The translations under genes and the position numbers were made by a program. A stretch of DNA of 64,000 nucleotides from Lumbricus rubellus (lineage: Eukaryota > Annelida > Clitellata > Crassiclitellata > Lumbricidae), in contig OX243824.1 in NCBI GenBank assembly GCA_945859605.1, positions 4,703,580 to 4,767,579 of the forward strand, written 5' to 3'. Below the pieces are notes generated by a model. That model was not told the DNA's origin. It saw nothing but the letters and a program-made list of their open reading frames with translations, and did not search any database. Below are positions 20,205 through 35,200 of the stretch, piece after piece. The number at the start of each line of letters is the position of its first letter. Within the stretch, counting starts at the first letter, position 1.

Positions 20205-22036
20205 TATATGGCTGTCTGCTTAATTGTCAGTGTTTGTGTGTCTCTGTCTGTCTGTGCGTCTGTCTGTTTGCCTGTCTGTGTCTGTTCATTTATCCATATC
20301 TATTTCCGGACCTTGGTTGTGGCGTAAATTTAATGATGAATGCGTTAATTCTTGGAAAGTGTATAACGCGTGTATGGATTACTATTACTATGTAATATTA
20401 TTAATATTTTTATGTATAGTCCTAATTATATCGTAATAAGCTAATCACACAGGTTGTTGCATCATACTATGTGTGGCTGTCTGGCATGGTTGCCCATCCC
20501 GCAGTTCGTGTAAAAATTAAAACGTACGTACTACGTAGGCCTACGATTCGTACAACGCAATTAACGCAATTAGCCTTGACATGTGTTAAATGTTAATTAA
20601 CTTTATGTATGGCCTGATCGAATGCATTAAGGTACCGGAAGTGCAGTTAACGACAGAGAGACGTACATGATAGTCTAGACATACGGATATATGCAGACGT
20701 ACAGAGACAGACATGCAAGCAGACGATCGTTGGCTTATAATCGTAAACTTGAACTTCTACAGCTCCCAGAAAGGTGAAGTGGGGGGGGGGGTGATCAGCA
20801 TGGGCGAAGTTTGGTTTCCGTTCTTGGGGGGGGGGCTGGGGGGGCTAACCCCAAGTCTGGGCCTTCTTAGGTGGGCTAACCCCGAAAAAGAATACCATTT
20901 TCATGGTAAAAAAGTTGAATCTGGGCCGTCTTGCCCTATCCCCTGATAAACTCCGCCCATGGGGATCACTGATCAGTATATTTCGGGCGCATTAATTCAC
21001 AGACTGCAGATCGATATAGACCCAATATTTTATATGACAGACAGCTAGACCGATGCGCAGTGTACTCCCCTCTATATACTGAAAACGTAGGAATGGTAGG
21101 CCTACATCTTGGCGTTAGGATAATTCGACCAGCACAGAATTGATGTCCTAAAATAAGGTCGTCAGATTTTTAAAGTAGGCTACCGGAATTGCAAGTAGGG
21201 GGCCTATGCTTTTTCGAAATTTTTGGAGAAAGACTAAAAAAGGTCGTCAGAAGAAATATCCATTCAAATCAGGGGTGTCGTCGATCGGCTTAGCGGTTGC
21301 TGCCCCCCCCAAAGGCCGTTTAAATTTCCCCTCCTCCCCCGAAACCTAAATTTCCCCACCCTCTCCAAAGCAAAGGACTCGATTAAGCACTGGCAGGCAG
21401 ACAGAGCGATATGCAGACAGAGACACCAATGTGCAGACAGACAGAGAGACAGACCGATATGTCTCACATATAGGAGGTCTGTTCTATATGGATGCTGGAT
21501 AGTGGATAGGCCTAATTCTATTGTCCTGTAAAAGCTGCTTCGACAAATTCGAACAGATTCCGCAAGGTCTCGGTTTATGCGCTATTGTGAGTAGGTCTAT
21601 TCCGTCTATAGCCTATAGGCCAACCTACTCTGACTACTCATAGATCATGCCATCATGGCGTGGTCGGATTGGATCCTTTTGCGAATGTCGTCTAGTCTGA
21701 CGTAGCCTATAGGCTATAGTTAAGCTACGCTATACAAACTCAGCGAAGTGTGGAGAACCTCTTTCCTTGGACAGACAATAATAGGCCTAGGCCTAATGCT
21801 ATAGACGTCTATGTAGGCCCCTGGTATTTCTGTGTGACCCTGGTGGCTTGCAGTAGCCTAGCCTAGCTATTCATTGTCGAACAGCCTACAGCCTAAATCC
21901 GATTTTGGCGCCCAACTAGGCTATGCGTCGACCGCCTGTTTTTCTATAGCCTGTTAAAAGGACGAAGTGGGTGGCATTGGGCCGTCGTCGCTTTATCCCA
22001 TAATTTAATTTTATCCTAGATTTTAACTTTTTAATT
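20205..22036. other. Intergenic DNA rich in TAGGCCTA motifs
   Basis: No coding exon seen. It has G runs (20776-20840), C runs (21302) and many AGGCCTA/TAGGCTA words at 21600-21960. No gene is supported. Confidence 0.5.
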
Positions 22037-22240
22037 TGTATGTGCACTTGTTATAGCGCCCCTACCGCTCTCTACTCAGAGGCGCTCCCGATGCAGAGCG
22101 GACACTGCATCGGAGTTTCACGCCGAAGCGCTGAGCAATTGTGAGTGAAGGACTTTCCCAAGGTCCTTACGCGGCGAGGTGGATTCGAACATCGAACCTT
22201 CCGGCTCCAAGGCAACGACGCCACCACCGCGCCCCACATG
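22037..22240 (-). repeat. tRNA-headed SINE, antisense copy
   Basis: From GTATGTGCACTTGTTATAGC to CCACCGCGCCCCACA. Near full length. Confidence 0.85.
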
Positions 22241-22484
22241 GAAACAAACTTGATCGATGACGTTTATTTTCCACAAATTCACCCTCTGCCTATCGCAGGG
22301 TGAGAATTGCCGAGGGTGGGTTTGGGGTGGGGTTTCCAACCCCCAGTCTTTCTTAGAGCCCCATGTTAAAGTCTGGTTTTCGCACCCCGATTACAAGTGA
22401 ATAGGCTAATGGTCCAACCCCCAGTTATTTTTCCACAATTCTCACACTGGCCTATCGACTTTGTTTTGATTGTTTGTATTTTGG

Positions 22485-22737
22485 TTTGCATGTGCGCTTG
22501 TTAGCCTATAGCCTATAGCGCCCCTTCAAGATCACTACGACTACTCAGGGGCGCTCCCGACTGCAGCGCGGACGCATCGGAGTTTCACGCCGAAGCGCTG
22601 AGCAATTGAGAGCGAATGACTTTCCCAAGGTCCTAACGCGGCAACTTAAGGTGGATTCGAACCCGCAATCCTTTGGCTGAAATTTAGACAACGAACGTAG
22701 GCTACGTAGGCTACCCACTACACCACCGCGCCCCCAT
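22485..22737 (-). repeat. tRNA-headed SINE, antisense copy
   Basis: A more diverged copy with short insertions rich in TAGCCTA. Its head ends CACTACACCACCGCGCCCCC. Confidence 0.8.
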
Positions 22738-22859
22738 TAGCCTAGCCCATGTCTTCTCTAACTTAAACAGTCTAGCCTAGTAGGCTAAGAAGAATATGGA
22801 ATCAATGTGCCAAACTAATTTTTTTTGCTAATTAGGTATGTTATTTTCTAAGAATTAAT

Positions 22860-23179
22860 ATTGTTGAGACGGAACAATTTCGAATAGATTGTAGCGTCGC
22901 GTTGAGACTTGAGAGAGCAACGTCGGGTGTTGGTGAGGACGGATGTTTTATAACGGAGAACGATTTTCTTGTTCGCCCATCGCATTCGACACCACATGCC
23001 TTGCGATCTTCCAACAACACACACGCCATTTTTGTTTTCATCTGAATTTTCGATCAGCTAACAAACAGATAATTATTGTTATTCTCGAGATAAGTATTCG
23101 ACAGCTTGACACGATCGACAGTTTTTGTTTTCTTTGGAGCGATTGATTGATTGATTTGCCTTTGGTCGAGATTCTGTCG
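22860..23179 (+). promoter_or_regulatory. Probable HIF-alpha promoter and 5' UTR region
   Basis: Single-copy DNA lying between the last SINE and the start codon. No TATA box or defined element can be asserted. The transcription start is unknown. Confidence 0.3.
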
Positions 23180-23208
23180 ATGGCTGTTGCGCCGAAAGCA
23201 AAAAGACG
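23180..23208 (+). CDS. HIF1A: HIF-alpha exon 1, start codon
   Basis: It reads MAVAPKAKR and exits in phase 2 at donor GTAAGC. The next exon restores the [12 protein letters not shown] basic region, so this is the expected short start exon. Upstream bases to about 22850 are the likely 5' UTR and promoter; no single promoter element is certain. Confidence 0.85.
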
Positions 23209-26200
23209 GTAAGCTTAAGAAGCAGTCAATGGTTTGCGACACAGTAATTGAGCGTATCCGGGCTGTTTGAAGTTTTATTAAAGTGTCGTTTTGCGGTTAA
23301 GGTTGGTATTTAAGTTCGCTGCGGCTAGACTTGCAAGAAATAAGTTTTCCTCAGTCGAAGGAGGACGTTGGACTTGTGTGGACTTGTGTTGGTGGTTGAA
23401 TGGTTAATTGCGGATTCGTTCAGCATCCTATGTCCGATTTTAGGAACACTTCATTGGTCAGGCGGTGTTGATGAGAATCTTAGTGTGGTATTGATTGGTG
23501 TGAGGTATATAGTTATAAAATTTCTCATACACATGGACATAAATTTTTTGAAGCAACTAATATTCTTTGCAGGCATGGAATATAGTAATACAGTACAACA
23601 CCTTCTATTTTGATGTTGACGCAAGTCCTTCGCTCACATAACTGCTTCGCGTTATCGATGTTCTGCTGTGTGGTCCCCCAAACTCCATCTAACTTCTTGT
23701 AATACAATGCAATACAATATGCAGTTCTTATTTACAAGTTGGGTCTTGCTCTGGAGTATCTTTTGTGATCTTATACTTTGCCCTCCCCCCTCTGCCAATT
23801 CGCTTCTTAAGATTAAGAAGTCGTTGAATTTGATTAAGAAGTTGTTGGATTTGATTGAGAAGTCATTTTGTTTTATTGTGAATCCTTCAGATTAGATTAA
23901 GAAGTCATCAGATTAGATTAAGAAGTCATCAGATTATAATAAGGAAGTCGTTTGATTTGATTAAGACATCATCTTACCGCAAGTCATATTCTTTCGATTT
24001 TGCAGAAATTCTGAGCGACGTAAGGAGCATTCTCGCGATGCAGCTCGCTCACGTCGCAGTCGTGAGGCCGACGTCTTTCTCGATCTCGCGCAAGAGATTC
24101 CGCTGCCGTATGATTCGGTGAAACTATTGGACAAGACGTCGATCATCCGGCTCACGATTACTTACCTGAGACTTCGAACTCTTCTTGCCGACGGTGAGGA
24201 ATACTTCTTTGGCGACATGTACGTCCCGCCAATCATCAGGCAGAGTTTGTCATGTAGTTACTTGTTCTGATTAAGATTTTCATGATTCAGATTCCTGTAT
24301 TAAAATTTTCTTCCGGTTTTCATCCTACTCCCTTTTGTCTTAGAATTTCTTCTTCCACCTGTCCCCTCTTATAAATGAATCCTCTCTGCTGTCTCTACTA
24401 CTCGTGGTCCTCCTCCTATCATCCCCTTCTTCTCCTACTTCTCTTTCTTGTTGTCTTCTTCCTCATCCTCCTCTTCTCTGATTCTTCATTCTCCTCCCTG
24501 TCCTCATCTTCCTCCTGCTCTTCTTTATCTTCCTCATCTTAATCCTCCTTCTCATTGTCCTCTTCCTCATCCTCCTCTTCCTTTTCAATGTCTTCGTCTC
24601 CCCTTCTCTTCATCCTCCTCTGCATCGCCGTCCTTTCCTCCACTATACAAGACTAGTTGCAGGTCAGCTTTCCCATATATGGGTGATTTGCTACAGGTAC
24701 TACTTAAGTAATTCAGGTACTACTTAGTAATACGTAATAAGTTACGTGTGTTTTGTGTAGACTTGAGTCCTGGAAATGATTCATCATCAATAACAAGTGG
24801 ACATCATCATTTGGAGCAGAAGCTCAACCAGCTTTACCATCGCGCTCTCCATGGCTTCCTCATGGTTGTCGCCAGCGATGGTGACGTTCTATTCGTCACC
24901 GACAACATCGCCAGCTTCCTTGGACTGACGCAGGTATCTATGCATCACCATCGTGATCGTAATCGTGAATTTATATACAAAGAAGCAAAGCGGACACTGC
25001 ATTGGAGTGTCACGCCGAATTGCTGAGCAATTGCGAGTGAAGGACGTGCCCAAGGTCTGTACGAGGCAGCTTGAACTGAATTCAAATCTGCAGCACTCTG
25101 GCTGCAAGGCAACGAACATACCCAATTATATCACAGTGACCCACAAATTATGTTTGTTTCAAATCATGTTTGTTTCAGATCAGGTTTGTTTCAAATCGTG
25201 TTTGTTTCAAATCGTGTTTGTTTCAAATCATGTTTGCTTCAAATCATGTTTGTTTGAGATCATGTTTGTTTCAAATCATGTTTGTTTCAAATCAATTTTT
25301 GCTTCAAATCAATTTTTGCTTTAAATCATGTTTGTTTCAAATCATGTTTGTTTCAAATTGTGTTTGTTTCTAATCATGTTTGCTTCAAATCATGTTTGCT
25401 TCAAATCATGTTTGTTTCAAATCGTGTTTGTTTCAAATCGTGTTTGTTTCTAATCATGTTTGCTTCAAATCGTGTTTGCTTCAAATCATGTTTGTTTCAA
25501 ATCATGTTTGCTTCAAATCGTGTTTGCTTCAAATCATGTTTGCTTCAAATCATGTTTGTTTCAGATCGTGTTTGTTTCAAATCATGTTTGCTTCAAATCA
25601 TGTTTGCTTCAAATCGTGTTTGCTTCAAATCATGTTTGCTTCAAATCATGTTTGTTTCAGATCATGTTTGTTTCAGATCGTGTTTGTTTCAAATCATGTT
25701 TGTTTCAGATCGTGTTTGTTTCAAATCATGTTTGTGTTTCTTGTCTAGTTTGACGTGATGGGTCAGAGCATCTATGACCTGAGTCATCCGTGCGATCACG
25801 ACGAGATCCGTGAGATGATCGGCGCCAAAACTCATCCGTCGGATGATGACGTCGGTCAACGTCGCGACATCTTCGTTCGGATGAAGTCAACGATAACGAG
25901 CAAAGGTCGCAACGTCAACATCAAGTCAGCGTCGTACAAGGTTGGCGCAAGATGAAGTCCCGGGAATACATCTATACGTTGTGAAGTGGTGCTATATAAA
26001 TTTCGAATTGCCATTGATAATTCCACTGGACAACAGTGATTTGGTTTTCTGAACACTTTCAGTTGTTTCTTATGCAGTTTCTGCTGCTGATCACGAAAAT
26101 CACCTTGAAATTGTCCCATCACGTAACGTTTTTGAGAAATCTTTAATTTTTATATTTATTTCCACATTTTTCAGATATAACGTTATACTAAGCTTCGGGT

Positions 26201-29200
26201 AACTGAAGTATGTCCAGGCATGCACTTATGAGAGTTTACATAAATGTTTCTCTTGCATAATAAATAAACTTGGGTCTGCATATGCATTAATGCTGGTTAG
26301 AATCTGTCTGAAAATTTTTAAGTACTACTAAAGCCGCTTCTCTGCATAGGTAGACCCTATACATGTATATTAGGGTGGAGTGAAAAAACCGAAAATTGGA
26401 ATTCCGAAAAGTAATGGCAACCAAAAGTTGCCCAATGACATGGAATCAAAAAATGTGTAAAAAGTTTTTAAAAATATTAATGTCTTCAGCCCCCATAAGT
26501 GGGCCAAAGTTCCAAAAAATTGCATTTTTAAAGAAAATTGCCGGTTTTATCGTGAAATATTCTGAGTGCAAAATAACTAACTGCCATTCAATACACCGTT
26601 GAAAAGAGCTCTTAAAACTGAACAAAATGGTGTATTCATTTACAGAATAGTCCCATATTTGTAGAAGATATTAATTTTTTAACCATACCCCCTCTTCGCG
26701 ACATGTTGCGAAACCTAAAACAGTAAAACACTAATAACTTTTTTATCCTTTGAGATATTTCAATGCGTAATATGTCATTCGATTCTGTTTAGGACCCTCT
26801 TTCTAATGGTGTATTGTAAGGTGAGATTGCATATTTGTTTGTCTGATATTATTGGGATGGTATCTGATATACACCTTGACTGAAAGCACTTCCAAAGACT
26901 TTCATGGAAATCGTATTGCCGTCACAGTAGGGCAAGGTCACAAATGTCAGAATTTGTCTCATATACTGGCATGCATCATTGACCATCAGCAAGTAATCAT
27001 GCTTTTTTAAAATTTATCCGATCCACTGTGTCTTAGAGGGACAGTAGTGCGATACAGTCCTATAGTTAATTTTGATTTCAAATATCAGTTTCAGTTCTCG
27101 CGATCTTAATGGCGTCCGGACAAACTCATCTCTGTTGTCTGCACCTCAGCTACGGCTGCAATAGCTTCATTCAGACTTTTAAGACACCTTTCAAAAATAC
27201 TCTAATCTGGACATTGAAACTGTCAAACTATCGAGCCTGATCGATAACATGAAATTGGAGCTATTCTGTCCTTTGGCTGTGTTGGAACAGATTGTTGGAA
27301 CAGCAACCCTCCAGCTATGAAAGTCAATTAATTCTACATTATCTGTTAAGTTAAGATTCTGAGGCTGAACATGGAAGCACTGCACAGACAACTTTCTATC
27401 TTGTTTTCAGCTATTGACATTCTCCTCAGACCAAGTTCTTTCATAGGAGTAGCCTATACACCGTATTGGGATGATATCTATTATGCACCCTGAGGTCCCT
27501 GACTGAAAGCACTTGCAAAGACTACAGTCACTCTAAGACACAGTGGTTATAAACAATTTTAAGCGAACATGATTGTTTGCTGATAATCAATTATGCATGC
27601 CAGTATGTGAGACTAATGTCTGACATTTTGTGACATTACCCTACTGCGACGGCAATACGACTTTTTTTAAAGTCTTTGGCATTTCTTTCAGTGAGGGTGC
27701 ATATTAGATGCCACCCCAATAGCCTGTACGCGGTATATTAGGCTAATAGAGTGACTGTAGTATTTGGAAGTGCTTTCAGTCAGGGTGCATAATAGATATC
27801 ATCCCAATGCGGTGTATAGGCTACTCCTATGAAAGAACTTGGTCTGAGGAGAATGTCAATAGCTGAAAACAAGATAGAAAGTTGTCTGTGCAGTGCTTCC
27901 ATGTTCTGCCTCAGAATCTTAACTCAACAGATAATGTAGAATTAATTGACTTTCATACCTGGATGGTTGCTGTTCCAGCAATCTGTTCTAACACAGCCAA
28001 AGGACAGAAAAGCTCCAATTTCATATTACCGGTCAGGCTCGATAGTTTGACAGTTTCAATGTCCAGATTAGAGTATTTTTGAAATTGTCTTAAAAGTGTG
28101 AATGAAGCTATTGCAGCTGTAGCTGAGGTGCAGACAACAGAGATGAGTTTGTCCGGACGCCATTAAGATCGCGAGAACTGAAACTGATATTTGAAATCAA
28201 AATTAACTATAGGACTGTAACGCACTACTGTCCCTCTAAGACACAGTGGATCGGATAAATTTAAAAAAGCATGATTACTTGCTGATGGTCAATGATGCAT
28301 GCCAGTATATGAGACAAATTCTGACATTTGTGACTTTGCCCTACTGTGACGGCAATACGATTTCCATGAAAGTCTTTGGAAGTGCTTTCAGTCAAGGTGT
28401 ATATCAGATACCATCCCAATAATATCAGACAAACAAATATGCAATCTCACCTTACAATACACCATTAGAAAGAGGGTCCTAAACAGAATCGAATGACATA
28501 TTACGCATTGAAATATCTCAAAGGATAAAAAAGTTATTAGTGTTTTACTGTTTTAGGTTTCGCGACATGCCGCGAAGAGGGGGTATGGTTAAAAAATTAA
28601 TATCTTCTACAAATATGGGACTATTTTGTAAATGAATACACCATTTTGTTCAGTTTTAAGAGCTGAATGGCAGTTAGTTATTTTGCACTAAGAATATTTC
28701 ACGATAAAACCGGCAATTTTCCTTAAAAAATGCAATTTTTCGGAACTTTGGCCCACTTATGGGGGCTGAAGACATTAATATTTTTAAAAACTTTTTACAC
28801 ATTTTTTGACCCCATGTCATTGGGCAACTTTTGGTTGCCATTACTTTTCGGAATTCCAATTTTCGGTTTTTTCACTCCACCCTAATGTATATCTCACTGA
28901 GGAAGTTGATATCAGTTTGTAGTGTGATGTCGCATTTCCAAAGTGTAGTTCTGTCTACATGTATGCAAGATGCATAACAAGTTAGTCAGCTTATTTTCAG
29001 ATAAGCTTTAAACTATAATATATTTTAAGACGGTTGATGACAGCTAAAATATCTCGCCAGTGTTGCATCAAACGTGATACATGTACGTTTTGCCACATTT
29101 GTGGAGAGTAGGCTATGATATATGAGACAATCGCCTGGAAGCACTGAAGGATGTTGTGTGGAATTTTATTGGTAGCAATAGAACTCCAAATTGCATGAAA

Positions 29201-32200
29201 CTGGATAACAAAATCTTACAGCATACTGGCATGAAATACAGCATGTCACTTAAGATTCACATCTTGCATTTCCACTTGAACTTCTTCTCAAGTTCCCCAC
29301 AAATCTAGAGATTCACACCAGCAAATTGCCACAGTGCAAAAACGGTATAAGGAAAACTGGAATCCAGCAGTGTTGTCTGACAATTGTTTGACACTACAGC
29401 AAGATGTGCAGACAAAGAATACCAAAGTAAATAAGCATCAAATCATTTTATACCTATGGAACTTTAGCAGCATCTTATTAATACATTGTACATGTGCAAC
29501 TGAACAGGGAATAACCATGAAAACCTTTAATTTCATGTTTCTCAACATTTCTAAGTGATACAGTCATCATCAGCACCCAATATTATGAGGAGGAACTGTT
29601 CTGAAGATTTGTTTTCCAATGAAATTAAATTATAGTATATTGCAAATGTATGCAATAAACGAGCATTTCAGTTCAGCACGTCAACTTCTATAGAAAACAG
29701 TCAAAGTTTTTTCGGAAATCCAAAAAAAGTAATTTATAGTATATTTAAATATATGCAATATAAAAGTATATAAGTTAAAATCTTGCATATTGTTTTTCTC
29801 AAAAACCTTACGTGATACAACAATTCTGAGCACACCATCGTGTTCAGCACGTCAACTTCTATAGAAAACAGTCAAAGTTTTTTTAGGAAATAAAAAAAAG
29901 TTAAAATTTGTTGTCCAGTGTAATTATCATCGGTTGGTTATCAATGTCATAGATGTAAAAAGCGATGGAAACGAAATAAAAAACGGGAAACAACGTCGTT
30001 TTATTCGAAAAAATAAAAAAACGGAAAAAAACAACAAAAAACGAAATAAAAAATAATTTGACTTTTACATCTTAAACTGCATTTTAAACTTAAAACCCTT
30101 GTTTACTTACCACATGTATCTCTTAAATGATAACGTTAAACAATTAAATAATGACATCAGTTAGCTAAATCCTTGAGATTGGGCTGAAAACGTAAGGAAT
30201 TATCAGGAAAAATCAAATTAAGGAAAATAATACGAGACAGAAAATAAATAGCGTAACATAAAAAAAAAACGGAATAAAACGATGGGGAAAAAAACGAAAA
30301 AACCACGTTTTTTGGGAGCGAATAAAAAACAAAGAAACGTTTTAAACAACTATGGTTGATGTGTTATAGCTGGGAATTATTCTGCCACTGAATTTTTAGT
30401 GCCAGTCCCAGGGCTGGAGATGAGAGGAGGGTGATGTTAATTGTCTGTGTTATGATGTAGTGTCGTTAAACAGAACTTGCTGATGGTTCTGGTGATTTAG
30501 TTGTGATTAGCTGTGGTAGTGGTGATAATGGCAGTGGTGACTATCACCATCATCATGACCACCACTACTGCGTTCACGATTGTGGTGGTCCTAATGGTGG
30601 TTGTGGTGGTCATGGAGGTAGTTACAATGGTGGTGTGTTGTTGTATTAGGTGATGATGATTTGATGATGATGACATTGATAGTCATGATGCTGCGGATTA
30701 TCATAATTATTTTTTATATTGAATGGTGATGTTGATTGATAATTGGGAACAATTGAGGATGTATAGGAGCATTTTATAGCTGTTTTTGTTATCATCATTA
30801 TCATCATCATCCAAAATATTTTTAATAAAGTAATTGCTATTATTAATTATTATTGAGAATAATTTTTCACAAATTAACAGTTTGAAAACCTGGACTGTTG
30901 TATGTGATATTAACATTGGTCAATGAAAATAACAGTAATAAAAAGTCCAAAGTGATAATTATTAATTAATATTTACGTCCAAGGTGACAATTATTAATTA
31001 TTATTTAAGTCCACGGTGACAATTATCAATTAATATTTAAGTCCAAGGTGACAATTATTAATTAATATTTAAGTCCAAGGTGACAATTATTAATTAATCT
31101 TTAAGTCCAAAGTGACAATTATTAATTAATATTTAAGTCCAAGGTGATAATTATTAATTAATATTTCATCCAAGGTGATAATTATTAATGAATATTTAAG
31201 TCTAAGGTGATAATTAGTGATTAATATTTAAGTCCAAGGTGACAATTATTAATTAATATTTAAGTCCAAGTTGACAATTATTAATTAATATGTAAGTCCA
31301 AGGTGATAATTATTAATTACTAATTAACGTTGATGTTATTAATAAAATTTGCAGGTGATTAGCTGTAGCGGTCATTTGAGGACCGTGCGTGTGAGTGCGT
31401 CAGGTGGAGAGGATGAGACGATGTCGTCGTTTGTGGTCATCATTGGTCAATCCATCGGTCATCCTTTGAACGTCGACGTGCCACTGGACAGTCGGACGTT
31501 CGTCACACGTCACAGTCTCGACATGAAGTTCACTGAATGTGACGACAGGTTGTTTACGACATGAGGATTTATTGTTTTCAGTGGTTAATAATAATAATAA
31601 TGACAATTTATATGGCGCCATAACGCGTCCATACCGCTACAAGGGCGCCTCACAAACAGCCAACTGCGGGATAAGCCTTAGCAAATAGATAAGTTTTAAA
31701 CCTTGATTTAAAAGAGTCCACTTAGGCGGCCGATTCAGAGGATGGATGTTATGGTGGATGGTTAGATTAGAGGAATGTAATGTTTACAAGTGTATTGTAT
31801 GTAGAAATTGATAGAGTGCCTCTCGCAGCATAGACTATTCAAAGGCACTTTCAGCACAGAAGCCAATTACAATTAAAATTAGCAAAATCTCGTGGCTAAT
31901 CAATTAGAATTGGCTGTTTGTCTATTTGATTTGGCTTATTGATTTGAATCTTATTGATTAGTTACCCATCTCCGATGGAAAAATTGATGGGTTGATAGGT
32001 GGATGGGTGGGAAGATAGATAGATGGATGGAGAGGAGGATGGATAGCTGGATGGATGGATAACAAATTAACGCATTTGTGGTTTACAAGCACACAGCTAA
32101 TATTTAATGAAAAAACATGTTACTAATTGCGATAATATATTTATTTGACAATGTTATCTCAAAGAGAACTTCCATGTGGAAAGAAAAGTGTTCTTCGTTT

Positions 32201-35200
32201 TGTAGCGTTCACAAACTGCTCGGCTATCGAGCGAACGAACTTCTCGGTCAGTCGATGTATTCGTTTCACCATGCGCTCGACACAGAAACACTCGACAAAA
32301 CGTTCAAGACTCGTGAGTAGACGAGCTTACATTTATATATATATACACACATATACATTAATATTATATATTTATATATATATTTATATATTTTTTTTTT
32401 CTGTTTGTACAGGGTAGGGTAACTTTAGACAATGTATCGTATCTGAAAATTTACAGAGCACCTCTCATATTGGTTTTTAATTTTTGCCGTCGCAAAAATG
32501 TGAAATTTTGATGAAATGTGTGATGATGTTGTGTTTGAACTTTGAAGTGCCACATCAGAGCATTCTACCTGGGTCAGCAACTTCGTAATTATATGGGAAT
32601 GGGCCGTGGGTAACGCAGCCGCCACTTATTTGCTGTAATAAATTTGTTCTCACGTTAACCTTTAGGCTTATAGTTAGTGAGAAATGCATGCATCATTTAT
32701 AAAAACTTTAACTACGAAAATGATTGAAAAAAATAATTTGATTGCAATTCATGCGATTGATTGTTCATTGTTGATTTGATCAGTTAATCTATTTCTCTGA
32801 TTTCATTGTTTGCTTGATTTCTGGAATTTCTTTTCTTGGCTTTCAGTGTTTTGCAAGGGTCAGGCAAGCACCGGTTTGTACCGTTTCCTTGCACAGCGAG
32901 GTGGATTCGTTTGGATCGAGACACATGCAACGGTTATAAACAACGTTGCAACCGACAAACCAGAATGCGTTTTCTGTCTGAACTACGTTGTCAGGTGGGT
33001 GACATATATGACGGAGCACTGACATTTTAAATGGTGTGATAGTTGCCTTGCAGTCAGTTGAATTGGATTCTTTTAATAATTTGTGATGCATTGGATGACA
33101 TTCATTTCGAAAACTTATATACTGGGCTGGGAGCGCCTCTGAGTAGGCTTCTTGAAGGGGCGCTATATAAGTTTTCGAAATGAATGACGTACTGGCATGG
33201 TGATCAGCATACTTGAGTTTGATTCTCTGAGCCCCCGTAGGATAGACATATTAGAAATTTCATGCTTCGTAAGCTGCTATTAGCGCCCTTGTATTGCAGG
33301 CCGTCTGTTCTGTTAGTAGTTAAGATATTTATTAATTTTGTTCTTGTGAATTGTTTCAATTGCATAACTGTACTGTACACTGTGACCGGTTGCGGTCTGT
33401 CAACCGGATTGTTCAAGAAAAGGAAATTTATATTATTATTATCTGTTCACATTATGAATTTTAATCATGCTATGGTTTGTCGGTTTGAAAGTAGACCAAG
33501 ATTATTCATTCATTCATTCATTCCGAATACTTATATAGCGCCTCTTCAAGAAGCCTACTCAGAGGCGCTTCCAGCCTAGCCACGGCTAAAAAGATAGGTC
33601 TTAAGCAACTGGTAGAAAGCAGGCAAATTATTCCGAATTATTGTCAGCAATCACAGTTAGAGAGTATAAGTGATTAGATTTGATTATTAATTTCTGTTGT
33701 GATTCTGTTTGACAGTGGAGTTGAATGTGAGAACGTGGTGTTTGACGCCGTCCAGCTTCGTCCCAGGATGTCACCACCGCAGAACGACACCAAGAAATGT
33801 GATGAGGGTGAGGAAGCCAACGACACCAGCCTTGTCCTTGAAATCTGTCCTGACACGTACAAGGACGATGAGCAGGACAGTGAGCAGACGTGCATGCAGT
33901 TTGTGACGGAGAAAATTCTTGAGCAGGCCGTCAAAGAGAAAGATGACACTGGTGAGTTAGGTGGAGACACTGATCTAACCATTAAATGTAATCATGAATT
34001 TGTCAAAATAAAAATTAAAATAAAAATTAAAATTAAATTTAAAAAATTAAATTAAAATTAAAATCATCCATTGTGATTATAAACGTACATAAACATAGCT
34101 AACATTGTTTGGAGTAGACCATAGTAAACAAGTGAAGCAATTGCAGAACCAAGCAGTAGAAAATAAAAAGTACAAAAGTGCGAAAAAATTATAACATTTT
34201 TAACTGAGACAATGAGACATACGTAATCCTAAACGAACGACAATCAAATATTCAGTTCAAAGTTCTAGTTTTTTTTCATATATGCCAAATGCTATTTTCA
34301 AATGGTTCTGTTTTCGTCTGTTCTAGACTCGTCGATGATTCATCGAATATCCTGCTACCTGCTTGATCCGAGTAAGCTGTGCCAAATTATTTATAAATTT
34401 CTTTTTCTTTCTGTTTCGTTGTCTGACTTCCTAGTTAGGTTCATACCAGAACTTTTGTTAATGTTCTAAATGGATTTGTTCAAACCCTTCTTTGCAGCTA
34501 GAAATAGTTTAAAAGGTCACTGTCTCCCAATTGAGTGTTAATTATTTACTATTTACGATGGGTAAGGGATTGATGCAGTAAATAAATTCCTTTAAAAGCC
34601 GTGGTTCGTGCGTTCCATGGTGCTATTCATCACATTTCTCTTCAACTTACTTTAATAACTCTTCTTCATCATCCAGTCCAATAACATCGTCATCAGTCTT
34701 CTTACCAACCTTTCTTTTATCAGTTATGCTTCTTAGTTTAGAGTCTGTTTATTTCTAAGACAGTGAATTAAAACTGTTTGTCTTCTGTCAGTGTAACATA
34801 AGTCAGTAATTCAGTATGGCCCTATGGGGCTGTCCAAATATCATGTACATTTCATCTATCCACTGACAGTATGTGTGGTGAATGTACCCATTGCAGCATT
34901 ACCAGCTGAGTTGGCTAGGGGTGTAAGTGTTGGAGAATACCACAACTCGTTCTATTGATTGAATTGTTGATTGATTGCAGGTTCGGAGATGTCGTCCGCT
35001 GACCAATCGCTCTACTCAATCAACAACAGACCAACGATTGAATCGTCGCACGATGTTAAGACTTCAGATATGGTTAGATTCATTTGTCCTATCTTGCCTT
35101 TATCTAAAATAGTTCACCTTTATTTTGAATAGGTTATTATTTGTTTTACGATAGGTTTTCTTTGTTGAGAATAGGTTTCCTTTTAAAGGTTGGAATGATT

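Noticed and set aside
25148..25735. A CRISPR array
   Set aside because: The 16-bp units are contiguous with no unique spacers, and the DNA is eukaryotic.
25170..25758. Plus-strand ORFs with repeated [11 protein letters not shown]
   Set aside because: They are translations of a 16-bp intronic minisatellite; the real HIF exon begins at 25749.
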